This document shows positions 1 to 9,915 of a stretch of DNA of 64,000 nucleotides, one piece after another. The position numbers and the translations under genes are program-made. This stretch comes from Epiperipatus broadwayi. Lineage: Eukaryota > Onychophora > Udeonychophora > Euonychophora > Peripatidae. A model generated the notes under the pieces. That model was given only the letters and a program-made list of their open reading frames with translations. It was not told the DNA's origin and did no database searches. The stretch lies in contig JAQFVV010006453.1 in assembly GCA_028023455.1 (NCBI GenBank), positions 910,001 to 974,000 of the forward strand, written 5' to 3'. The first letter of the stretch is position 1, and every line of letters begins with the position of its first letter.

Positions 1-9
1 CTTATTCAC

Positions 10-135
10 CATTGGCAACAATACTAGAAGACATGCAGCTACATTTATCAATAAGGTCCAGAAAATCATAGCCCAGAGTCAACAATACTGCTCCCCCAGA
101 TATTTTTGTTGCCAACTGGTCACTATTTAAACAAC
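10..135 (-). CDS. candidate internal exon of an unrecognised host gene
   Basis: Read on the minus strand, this 126-base block is fully open. It lies between an acceptor-like TTGCAAG (AG at 137-136) and a donor-like GTGAATAAG (bases 9-1). Both borders fall after the first base of a codon, so it would be a symmetric phase 1-1 exon of 42 codons. The peptide begins CLNSDQLATK, contains a hydrophobic stretch (GGAVLLTLGYDFLDLI) and ends near CSCMSSSIVAN, with three cysteines. Codons such as GGG, CTG, GGC and GCC are unlike the AT-dominated DNA around it, and it is not repeated elsewhere in the window. I do not recognise the family. The frame stays open to base 223, so a chance ORF is the alternative. 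The upstream gene body would lie at higher coordinates and the downstream part outside the window. Confidence 0.4.
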
Positions 136-223
136 CTTGCAATTTATAAAAAGTAATAATCCAAAAGTAACCACATTGAATAGCATTCAATGGTAACCAT
201 CTATTAATTTCAACATAGTTCAC

Positions 224-820
224 CTACACTAATTGCCTTCAAGACCATCCACTACCAGACTACAGAATTTACTCCCTATCATCAATCATCAATTGCTCAC
301 CCTATGTAATTCTATTCTGAATTGACTTTTTTATACAGCACCCACAACTTGATTTCATATCACATGGTAGTAAGTTACCAGTATATTGTACTGCCAGAAT
401 AATTACAAGAATAATCCAAATATGACAGTATATAACTTTCAATATGATTCCAGATTTTAGAATCTGAAGCAATATAAATCTATGTATAAATTAAAGTTTT
501 ATACTGAAATGTTTTTAAAGGCTTTAATAAATAAACTTGACATCCATCTCTGTATCCAAAACTAGTAGCAGTAAACATTGCAATCTGATTAATGTAATCC
601 TTAAAATTAACCTACAAGAAAACCTGTACAACAGAATTGCACCTGTAACCCTTGCAATCAAAGTTAATTTTATGTAACACAAAAGATTAATAAAGATTGT
701 TGAAACATAATAACAATAATAATAATATTAATAATAAAAATGTGGATATTGTAGAATTTCTGTGATAGAAAGTTTGCTAGATCATCTAGATAGATGGTAG
801 TGAAGCAGTTGAAGTATTTT
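224..820. other. AT-rich DNA, no gene seen
   Basis: No convincing coding frame or repeat is seen. There is a short AAT-rich simple stretch at about 708-740. Confidence 0.6.
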
Positions 821-1118
821 ATGTATTTAACTGATTTTTTTACTTGATTTTTTACTTACTTTTGATCGATTTGGATTTCTTGCCTTAGACATTATAATTT
901 TACATCGATTTCTGTGAATTTTTGCATTTCATTTTTTATGTGTGTGGGGTGGGGTTGTGTTTTATGTATTTAATTGATTTTTTTTACTTAATTTTTTTAT
1001 TTACTTTTGATCGATTTGGATATCTTGTCATAGGCATTTTAATTTTACCAAATTCTGTGATTTTTTGGATGTCTTGGCTTAGACATTATAATTCTACATC
1101 AATTTCAGCAATTTTTGG
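821..1118. repeat. 143-bp direct tandem repeat, about 2.3 copies
   Basis: The block starting ATGTATTTAACTG at 821 recurs as ATGTATTTAATTG at 964, a period of 143. Both copies carry TTTTGATCGATTTGGAT. A third partial copy (GGATGTCTTGGCTTAGACAT) begins near 1066. Each copy is T-rich on this strand. No coding function is seen. Confidence 0.7.
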
Positions 1119-1151
1119 ATAGAAAAATTATCACTTGCATGTTTCTTGGTG

Positions 1152-1645
1152 GTGTGATATGATGTACTGTAGCTTCTCCTTAAACAAAGTCAAGAATCTC
1201 TCAACAATTATAGCGATGTGATGTGATGTATTGTGGCTTCTCCTTAAATGAAGTCAAGAATATCTCAGCAATTATGCCCATATAAACCTGTTAGCCACTT
1301 TATTCTCCATTCACCACTCTAAATTTACCCATACTTTGCTCTATCCCATTTCCACAACATAATTTTTGTCAACTCTATAACCTTTATATCTAAATCCCCT
1401 TTATCTTTTCCCAAACCCAGCATAAAAACCAAAAATTCACTTTCTGTATAATCACTTTTTTCATATTTATTCTTCCATAACTTCATTATATGTACCCTTT
1501 CTGTTTTCAAGCATTTACATTCAATTAACAAATGTCTAATATTTTCTATTCCTTCCTTACATAATTTACAAAATAAATCACCCATTTTTTTCCATTTACA
1601 TGTATATTCTCTTGTAGCTAAAGATCCCGTTCGAGTCTAGTGGCC
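1152..1645 (-). mobile_element. LINE-B 3' end with zinc-knuckle coding tail
   Basis: This is the 3' end of a non-LTR retrotransposon (here LINE-B) on the minus strand. Bases 1585-1325 encode the C-terminal end of its polyprotein, with a CKLC...H...C knuckle (CKLCKEGIENIRHLL then IECKCLKTE) like that found after reverse transcriptase in several LINE clades. The same peptide is encoded at 20073-19867, 27223-27417 and 37227-37460, which defines the family. The 3' end is a TGATG-type tail. Unusually, the terminal 63-65 bases are present twice in tandem (about 1152-1214 and 1215-1280). The element is 5' truncated. Confidence 0.8.
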
Positions 1646-1814
1646 ACAGTATACATAACTGACAACTACCAAAAATTAACAATTTCTTATCATACACATT
1701 CTTATGATTTGAGAAAAAAGAATTTCTGAGGAAAGTACTTGGTATTGTACCAAAATATTAGTTATTTAGCTATTATATTTTATTACACAGAAATCCCTGG
1801 AAATAAAACTATGA
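1646..1814. other. AT-rich spacer
   Basis: Nothing recognisable between the LINE-B fragment and the short RTE derivative. Confidence 0.5.
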
Positions 1815-2092
1815 ATTCACATATAGATTATTGCCTTTTTTTCTCCAAGTTTAAGATAAAAAAAACACTGTAGTCTTTTTTCTCAGTTGCCTAATAGCTT
1901 TTAACTGAAATAAGTTGAGTTTTCTTGAAGGCAGAAATAATGTGTGTGAGTGATAAGACTAAGAAAGAGACCCCATGGTTAAAATAAGAAAATGTGCTGA
2001 GGTGATGTGGAGAAGAGAGGCTAGAAATCAGAGATGTTTTAAACTTGGAGAGACCTACATCCTACAGTGGATTGATAATTATTAAAAATGAT
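1815..2092 (+). mobile_element. internally deleted RTE element (5' leader joined to 3' end)
   Basis: Bases about 1815-1955 match the 5' leader of the RTE copies at 15035-15125 and 40185-40300 (AGTTTAAGAT, TTCTCAGTTGCCT, GAAGGCAGAA then TGTGTGTGAGTGATAA). At about 1955 the sequence jumps to the last 130 bases of the element (AAGAAAGAGACC, GTGATGTGGAGAAGAGAGGC, CTACAGTGGATTGATAAT). About 2.8 kb containing the endonuclease and RT is missing. It has no coding capacity and could only have moved, if at all, with RTE proteins supplied in trans. A deletion after insertion is the alternative. Confidence 0.65.
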
Positions 2093-2974
2093 GACGATAT
2101 TATTTTTGAGATTTATATAATTCCAGAATACAATATATTACTGCTAGATCGCAGTGTCATAAAAAGTAAAGGATCTCATATAAAATTTAAATTATTCACT
2201 AATTTTTTGCTAAACTTGTTTGCAAACTTTAAAAATATGCAAAGTCATCAAAAATACATATGTACTCAAATTGTTTAACTAGACCAGAATTTGGGTAATG
2301 GGGCATGATTGAATTACAAGATCTTATCAGACAAACGGACAAAAAAGACTAAATTAAATAAAAACTTATATATGAAACAGAAGCAATTCACGATACAAAG
2401 ATTGTGTTATATTTACTTAGTAATACACATGAAAATGTCATGTTTTAGAAAGAAATATTTTTAAATTAAGTAAAAAAGAATACCTTTCATTGTAAGAAAA
2501 TGTGTTCATTACTTGCATTTGTGATATTAAATTCACTGTGATATTAAATTCATTGGATCTGTCTAAATTATAAATGCTCAAAAAAATTATTTAAAATTAC
2601 AGTGGAGTCTTTATATCCACTATCTTAAAATCTGTTTGTGGGTTATTTCGTGATTCAAAAAGAACATGAAAAAAATGGATATTTTTTTATATTCATATTG
2701 TAAACAATGAATATTGGAATTTCAAATGATAGTCAGGAAAGCATATGTTTGAAATTACAGGTAATCATTTTAATATCACTTACATACTGTATCTTTTGCA
2801 TTTTAGTACCTGAATCACACCCCAGTTCCGTCATCTACAAGGTGCAAACTTCTTATGAGCTTGAAAGCAATGAACTATTTAATTATTTATCATGCTTTGC
2901 ATAAATTAAAGCAGTTAATACTGGTAAATTTTAGTAATCAAGTGCCCACAAATTCCCCGTGTTCAAACTTCAAA
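2093..2974. other. AT-rich DNA, no gene seen
   Basis: Only short, poorly supported frames. A small duplicated phrase (GTGATATTAAATTCA) occurs near 2521-2550. Confidence 0.5.
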
Positions 2975-3130
2975 CCACTTGATAATTATTTATCATCAAT
3001 TTTGAACATGGTTTATTGTAGTAGTAGAGTATCTGACTCAAGAATATGGGGTCATAGGTTTGATTCTGAAGGTGGCACTTCCGGTGCTTGACTTTATTAA
3101 CTCTCAAGCAATAAAACCATTCGATTATGT
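2975..3130 (+). mobile_element. tRNA-related SINE (SINE-4)
   Basis: The block contains a B-box-like CATAGGTTTGATTCTG (3053-3068) about 40 bases after an A-box-like GTAGTAGAGTATCTG (3019-3033), the spacing of a tRNA-derived promoter. Its 3' part ends in CAAGCAATAAAACCATTCGATT. That tail recurs as GAGCAATAAACCATTTGATT at about 38265-38285 and GCGCAATAAATTATTCGATT at about 49015-49035, indicating a shared dispersed family. Borders are approximate and no clear target duplication is seen. Confidence 0.5.
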
Positions 3131-3850
3131 ATTTATTTTAACGCAGTTTAAAAGTGGGAAAAAATAGTAACTATATTTTCCAAGATATTTAATACTTTTT
3201 CATTTCTGTAATATTGTTTATATTAAATAAATCTAATTTAATAAAAGACGTTGAGAAAAATAAAAAAAAGTGGGATTTTTAAAGAATTAAATTTTTATTA
3301 TTTTAAAACTGTAGACAATTTTAAAAAATATAAATGTTAAAATTATCTCATTAATATGCGTATCTTGTACTCTATTCTCATTTAAAATTTAATGTAATTT
3401 TAATCAGATAAAAATATTTATAGACATTTGTTTATAAGTCGTTTTTTATTATATAAAGAAAAATTAGCACTAACTATAAAAAAAGGATTGCAGTATAAAG
3501 GAATATTTTAAAATATTTATTAATGTTAAAAAGTCTATATCATGTACAGTATTTAATTATTAAACATCTGCAGAAATATGGTATCCAAGTTATAAGATCA
3601 AAACATGCTTAAATATATGTATCAAAAATATTTATAAACTAATTAAAGTTAATAAAAATGCAGAGAAAGAAATCAACAACTACCTCATCCTTATACTTAC
3701 TTGATTTCAGAATGGGGAATTCCTTCATGTAACTTTGTGACATACAATATTGGCTTCACCCCATATATCAACATGGTGATATATAATACTCAAATTTTAT
3801 TGAAGAATGAAACACACATTTTGAAAGAGTGTATATGCCTATTTATATTG
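3131..3850. other. AT-rich DNA, no gene seen
   Basis: Very AT-rich, with short frames only and no repeat relationship found inside the window. Confidence 0.5.
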
Positions 3851-6800
3851 ATCATCATCATCAATCATTATCAATCCATTGCAGGATGAAAATATCTCTA
3901 AGTTCAATCCATCTTCTCTGATCTCTAGCATCTCTTCTCCACATCACACCTGCACACTTTCTTATTTCATCCATCCATCTCACATGTAGTCTCTTTCTGG
4001 GTCTTTTACAATCTCTTGGAATCCGGTTTAAGATTTCAATTGTCCATGTATTATCAACTCTTCTAGCAATATGTCCAGCCCAACTCCACTTCAGTTTTTT
4101 AATTTTTTCAATGAGGTCAGTAACAACAGTTTGTTCTCTTACTCATATATTGCATTTTTGATCTCTTTTTGTTACTCCCAACATACATCTCTCCATACTT
4201 CTTTGAGTGGTCTGAAGTCTCTGTATTGCTCTTCTATTAAGTATTCAATTCTCAGATCCGTAAGTAAGAATTGGTAAAACACATTTATTAAAAACCTTCC
4301 TTTTCAAACACATAAGCATTTTTCCTTTTAGTATCAAGTTATTTCTACCAAAAGCACTCCAACCAAGTTTAACTCTATGATTAATTTCATCCATTATGTT
4401 TCCATCTGTATTAATAATCTGACCAAGGTATTTGTAGCTGTTAATTTCTTCTAACTCATCATAATCAATCTTTATTTTCAAATTTTGAAAAAATCCATTA
4501 AACATTACTTTAATCTTTTTAACATTTATCTTTAGACCTACTTTCCTACTTTCATCTGGTAACTCTTGTAACATTGCCTTCAACTCTAAAGCATTATTTA
4601 CAAAAACAACTACATCATCTGCAAAATCTAAATCACTTATATAATCTCCATTTACTTTCACTCCTTTAGCATCCCATATTAATCCACAAAATACTTTTTG
4701 CATGCAGCACTGCTGTAAAACATTTTGGAGATATGGAGTCACCTTGTCTTACACCCTTCTCAATGTTGACTTTCCTAGTATCATTATGTAATCTAATTGT
4801 TGCAGTTGCATTCTTATAAATATTTTTTAAAATATGACAATATCCTGGATCTATATACCTTGATGATCCAATGCTTTAATCACTGAATAAATGTTTATAG
4901 AATCAAATGTCTTTTCATAATCTACAAACCTAATGTATGGCATTTTATATTCATTTGCCCTTTCTATAACTTTTCTGAATACCTGGATATGATCTACTGT
5001 ACTAAAACCACTTTTAAAACCAGCTTGTTCCTTTGGTTTGTGGAAATCCAATGTTCTTTGTAGATGAGTTATAATTATCTTGGTAAAAATTTTGTATAAA
5101 ACTGATAAAAGGCTGACAGGTCTGTAATTTCTAATATATTCTTTATCACCTATTTAAAATATTAATACTATTACTGCATTCTTTCAATCATCTGGAACAT
5201 CTTTACCATTTAGACATTTGGTATATAACTTTGCTATTTTTTTTCTATTTTTTCAATGCTTCTTTTAATCTATCAATTATAATTCCATCATTACCTGGAG
5301 CTTTTCCTTTCTTCAAAAATTTAATTGCATGTCTCACTTCTTCATTAAAATTCTGAGAAATTCAAAATATAATACATATATGAGGTATTAGTTCTTTATT
5401 ACTATATAATTCTTGATAGAAGTCTTCTACCCATATCATCATTCTTTTTAGTAATAATTCCATCTTTTTTTATTGCAGATATAAATTTCCTACCAATACC
5501 AAAATGTTGTTTTACACTCTTAAGACTTTTATTCTCTTCTACAGCTTTTCTTGCTAGGTCACAGCTATACTTTCTTATATTATTTTCAACTCTTTTCCAC
5601 ACCATTTTACAAAATTCAAGATATTCAATCCTTTTTAATGCATCATTTCATATATCTTCATTTTCCTTCTTTTCTTCACAAATTCTCTAGTCTCAGTAGA
5701 AATTTTATTAGTCAATTGCTGTTTTTTTCTTCCAGATATCTTTGTTGCAGTTTTTAAAAGTGTATCAGTTATTTTCATATTAATTTCATTCAAATCTGAA
5801 TCATGTTCAAAATCTATTAATACTTGAAACCGATTTGTAAGTTCTAATTTGAATTCATTATAATGTTTCTGAAGATTAGGAATATCAACTGTAAATATTG
5901 TTTTTTTAAAATAATTTTTGTCTCTCTAGTTTTGCATTAACACGTATCTTACATCTTACTAATCAATGATCACTTCCTGTGTTAAATTTATTAAGAACAT
6001 TACAATCTTAAAATATGTATTTTCTATTAGTCAAAATATAATCCAATTCTGCTGTACCTTCCTTCCATGCCAAATTTCTTTTAACATTTTTCTCAAAAAA
6101 AGAATTTATAATATAAAGTTTTTCTTTTTCTGCAAACTCCACAAGTCTATGTCCTCTCTCATTTCTATTACCATAACCAAAATTACCTACAGCACTTTCA
6201 TCTTTTGTTTATTTACCAATTCTAGCATTAAAGTCTCCCATAACAATTTTAAAATGTTGTTTGCTCTGATCAAAAACCTTTTGTACATCCATATAAAAAT
6301 CTTCTATTATTTCATCACTATGAGAACTTGTTCGGGCATAAACCTGAATTATTTGCATTTGGTATCTGCTATTAAGTTGTAAAACTAATCTTGCCACTCT
6401 GTCCGATACACTATCAGTCTCCACAATGTTAGTTCTCCACTTTTTATTTATAATGAATCCTACTCCATTTGTAATTCCAATATTTGTGCCTTTATAGTAG
6501 AGTGTATGTCCACTTTTTAAATCAATTGTCTCTTCACCTTTTTTTTTAACTTCACAAAGTCAAATAATGTCCCATTTAATATAAGACAGTTCTTTTGGAA
6601 GTGATCTGCAGTTGTAAATATCTAAATAAAAAATCCATCATCAAATGGCAGCCTGATTCCTCTATCAGGGAATTCTTAGCACCCTCTACCTTCAGCCACC
6701 AACCACTACCTTGGTGGGAATAAGGGCCATGATTTATTTTTGTCTGTTATGATTGTATATATCTATTGGAAAAATGTTTATCATTTACACATACATTCAG

Positions 6801-6885
6801 TCTGCCCTATCAGTGAACTGAAAAGAAAGATTATGGTGTTTCTTGATCTTAAACTCAAAGGATACTGATTTATATACTGCCATAT
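3851..6885 (-). mobile_element. nearly full-length but broken RTE LINE copy
   Basis: This is an almost complete RTE element in minus orientation, collinear with the intact copy at 14836-18121. It begins at the 3' tail (ATC)n at 3851, runs through RT and endonuclease, and fades out in the 5' leader (TTCTTGATCTTAAACTC at about 6839-6855). It lacks the outermost 5' end. It is diverged, with several frameshifts and stops, and must be dead. The 3' end reads (TGATGATGA) on the coding strand, as in other copies. Confidence 0.9.
3870..6770 (-). pseudogene. RTE endonuclease-reverse transcriptase pseudogene
   Basis: The decayed ORF of the minus-strand RTE copy. Open fragments include 6424-6209 (endonuclease middle, ending GDFNARIGK), 5605-5402 (linker), 5051-4851 (RT fingers and palm, with FVDYEKTFDSIN containing the first catalytic aspartate) and 4742-4245 (RT palm with an intact FADD box in LDFADDVVVF, then thumb). 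Comparison with the intact ORF at 15112-18117 shows frameshifts between every pair of fragments. The order of domains is unchanged. No product is expected. Confidence 0.85.
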
Positions 6886-7455
6886 ATGTGGTTTGTTACA
6901 TATATATGATAAATATAGCATTATTTGCAACTTTATATGTAACTTCTCAGTTTTAACTAATAAACCAAATGCTTTTAATAAATATTTCAGCATCAGTTAA
7001 TAAATTTAATAATTTTTTATGCAAGCTTGAAACTATTGCAGTACAGATGCAAATGCAGTCTCATTTACATATGGCCAAGTTCGAATTGAAAATGAGTAAA
7101 TAATGATTCTCCCATAAAAATTTGGTCATATATAAATGAGGTTGTATTTACATCTGGATTATGATAATGGTTTTACCCTTAATTGAAAAACTTAAAAATA
7201 AACCATGAAAAAATTGTCCTGGTTTAATAATGCCCCATGGGTTGCAGCAACATTTGTAACAGAATAAAAATCAGAATAAGTGATGAGAATAGGAAAACTT
7301 TAGTATGCCTCTTGAATTGAGACTGTTTATTATGATATAAGCCTATTCTAAATGTTAAACGCTATTTGTAACCGAATAAAATGATTTATGAATGGATAGA
7401 AAAGGTTAAATAATTCTGAATGTAAAATAAAATTTTATTATGAAATAAATATTAT
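6886..7455. other. AT-rich DNA, no gene seen
   Basis: No coding or repeat signal recognised. Confidence 0.5.
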
Positions 7456-7860
7456 TAAAACAGGCAAAAATCTCCTTACATAGTGCCACTTGGTGCAAGC
7501 CAGAGTAATTAATGGATGCCAGAAGGCTTGTGCATAAAATCTTTATTCAGTGCCTACTCATCCAATATCCTCAGACTAGTTTCTAGCTTGTGGATTTCAT
7601 CAGTGAGGAGCTTTGGATCTGAGATCCCTGCAACTAGAATTTAAAATCTAATGCAACTCTCCAACAGCCACCTTTTACCTCTACTTAACTACAAAATTTT
7701 GAGAATAAAATTAAAAACACAATAATATTTTCAATCCAAGCTCATTAGGTTATACAGTCATATAGTTATGAATGCAGTTCAGTAAACATACATTTTGTTA
7801 TCTTTGATTCTTTAATAACCATAGCCACAACTATCCTATTAGGAAGCATAGGTAATAAAC
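7456..7860. mobile_element. FB-1 palindromic element, single left arm
   Basis: This is one arm of the FB-1 family: AAAACAGGCAAAAATCTCC, then GTGCAAGCCAGAGTAATTAA, CATCCAATATCC, TTTCATCAGTGAGGAGC, and on to TCTTTAATAACCATAGCCAC. The same arm appears in both orientations at 7868-8545 and 51027-51940. The matching inverted arm is not present immediately downstream, so this is a broken copy abutting the complete palindrome. Confidence 0.7.
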
Positions 7861-7867
7861 CATGAAT

Positions 7868-8545
7868 CATCACATGATTACCATTTCTTATGCTAGCTCA
7901 TAACTGTTATCAAAACAGACAAAACTCTCCATAGATTAGTGCCACTCAGTACAAGCCAGAGCAATCAATGGATGCCAGGTTTGTGCATACAATTCTTAGC
8001 TAGTGACTACTCATATAATACCCGCAGACAGTCTAGCTTGTGACTTTCATCAATGAGGAGGATCTAGAGGCACTGCACCTAGATCTTAGGATCTAATGAA
8101 ACTCTCCAGAAGCCACCTTTTACCTCTACTTAACTACAAGAATAAAATTGAAAACACAATAATATTTTCAATCCAAAATGTATGGGTACTGAACAGAATT
8201 CAGACCTATATGACTATATAAGCTAATGAGCTTGGATTGAAAATATTATTGTGTTTTCAATTTTATTCTTGTAGTTAAGTAGAGATAAAAGGTGGCTTCT
8301 GGAGAGTTTCATTAGATCCTAAGATCTATGTTCACTGCTCTCAGATCCAAGGCACTGATGAAATCAACATGCTAGAAACTAGTCTGGGGATATTGGATGA
8401 GTAGGCATTAGATAAGGATTTTATGCACAAACTTTTTGGCATCCATTGATTACTCTGGCTTGCACTGAATGGCCCTACTATATGGAGAGTTTTGCTTGTT
8501 TAATAACAGTTATGAGCAAGCAAAAGAAATGATAATCATGTGATG
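7868..8545. mobile_element. FB-1 long palindromic (foldback) element
   Basis: A 678-bp inverted repeat with almost no spacer. The left end CATCACATGATTACCATTTC is mirrored at the right end as GAAATGATAATCATGTGATG. Internally CAACTAGAAT-type blocks, CACCTTTTACCTCTACTTAA and AATAATATTTTCAATCCAA recur inverted as TTGGATTGAAAATATTATT and AAGTAGAGATAAAAGGTGG. The centre lies near 8205. No ORF is present, so it is non-autonomous. No unambiguous target duplication is seen. Other copies lie at 19981-20636, 37931-38167, 38745-38940, 44598-44695 and 51027-51940. Confidence 0.8.
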
Positions 8546-9034
8546 AAAAATAAATAGTTAATAAGGTCTAAATAAATATTAATATTGTATTCTGATTTTG
8601 AATTTAAAAACAAGCATGCTTTATTTTTGAAATCTTTTAATTAAGGCTTGTATACATTTCACTATCTAGTTAAACATCTTTGTAGATTATAAACCTCATT
8701 ATATCTGAAAGCTGACTAACAAATAATTAGTGATAGCTTTGCAACTGCAATTATGACTCTCAAACTGCACATCAACCATGTATTTTTTAAATAATAAAGC
8801 TAATAATACCAAAAGATAGATAGTTTTATAAATGTAAGTGCACGAAGGCAATGATCAATATCAATATCAATCAATTCTGAAATTGCAATGGAAATAATGG
8901 CTACTCCCAATAAGCTATGCTTAATCAATAATCTAATGTCAATAAATTATGAAAAGAATGAAATCATATCACTTATTTTTTTAACTGCAGTAGTATTTAA
9001 GTTTAGTTTTTGATGTTGTTTCAAGAGTAAATTC
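8546..9034. other. AT-rich DNA, no gene seen
   Basis: No supported feature. Confidence 0.5.
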
Positions 9035-9168
9035 TGAAATCTGTATATTAGTTTGATTTATGTGCAGTGGAAATGCTCTGAAATCATTTTTAACAATTTA
9101 CTAAACTGTTAAATAGTGAAATCAGAGCATTTTCACTATAAACATCACCAAACTAATATACAGATTTT
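9035..9168. mobile_element. small palindromic MITE-like repeat
   Basis: An imperfect hairpin of about 134 bp. The left arm AATCTGTATATTAGTTTGAT with AAATGCTCTGAAATCA is mirrored by TGAAATCAGAGCATTTTC and CCAAACTAATATACAGATTT. The centre is near 9105. No ORF. It looks like a foldback MITE. Target duplication not clear. Confidence 0.6.
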
Positions 9169-9193
9169 AACCTTTAATTTATAACATCCATAC

Positions 9194-9345
9194 AATAAGC
9201 TTAAATAAACCTACTTTTTCTTAGTCAGAAACTTATAAGAATAAAGATACATTATTGTTACTTATTTAAGGCCTCATTTTCTGACAAATATTGGAATTAA
9301 GAGTGACATTTCATACTCAGATTAGAATAAACATGGCATTATTAA
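9194..9345. repeat. dispersed direct repeat, copy 1
   Basis: The sequence from AATAAACCTACTTTTTCTTA through GTCAGAAACTTATAAGAATA and CTGACAAATATTGGAATTAA recurs as a diverged direct copy at about 9501-9675 (GTCAGAAACCTAATAAGAAT, CTGACAAATGTTGGAATTTA). Probably a local or transposed duplication of an unidentified repeat. Confidence 0.6.
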
Positions 9346-9500
9346 TATAATCTAATAATCAATCAACTATATATAAAACCATTGTACCTCATTTTAAATT
9401 TTATAATTAATTAATTAAAGTTAAATAATTGTAAATATATATAGTACTAAACATATTTAAGCAATAGAAGTGGAAATAGGTTTGCTTTTTTGTGCGTTAT

Positions 9501-9675
9501 TAATGTAAATGTAAATACCCACTTTTACTTTGTCAGAAACCTAATAAGAATAAAGTGAACATTTTTATTATCCCAGATATAATAAAATTTTATTTAATAA
9601 AATTTGATTTCCTGACAAATGTTGGAATTTAGGCTGAAATTCAAACTCAAAACAGATATAAATATGGTGTTTTAA
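9501..9675. repeat. dispersed direct repeat, copy 2
   Basis: Second copy of the repeat at 9194-9345, with small length differences between the matching blocks. Confidence 0.6.
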
Positions 9676-9857
9676 TTTGAGCTTGAAATTATAAATGATC
9701 GATGAAATGACCTTTAAAGAGCCCATTGCAAAATGTAGGTTTCATCAACACACACACATACCAAAGAAAATAGCAGAAGAGAAAGCTTTGTTAAAAATCC
9801 TAATCCTACTTAGAACTTAAGAAATTTGCAATTTTCAAACTCAGGTCATAGACATGG

Positions 9858-9911
<54 letters not shown>
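9858..9911. repeat. (TA)n microsatellite
   Basis: An uninterrupted AT/TA tract of roughly 27 dinucleotides. Confidence 0.95.

Positions 9912-9915
<4 letters not shown>

Noticed and set aside
7868-8545. CRISPR array or satellite
   Set aside because: The repeated blocks are inverted arms and not regularly spaced direct repeats with unique spacers.
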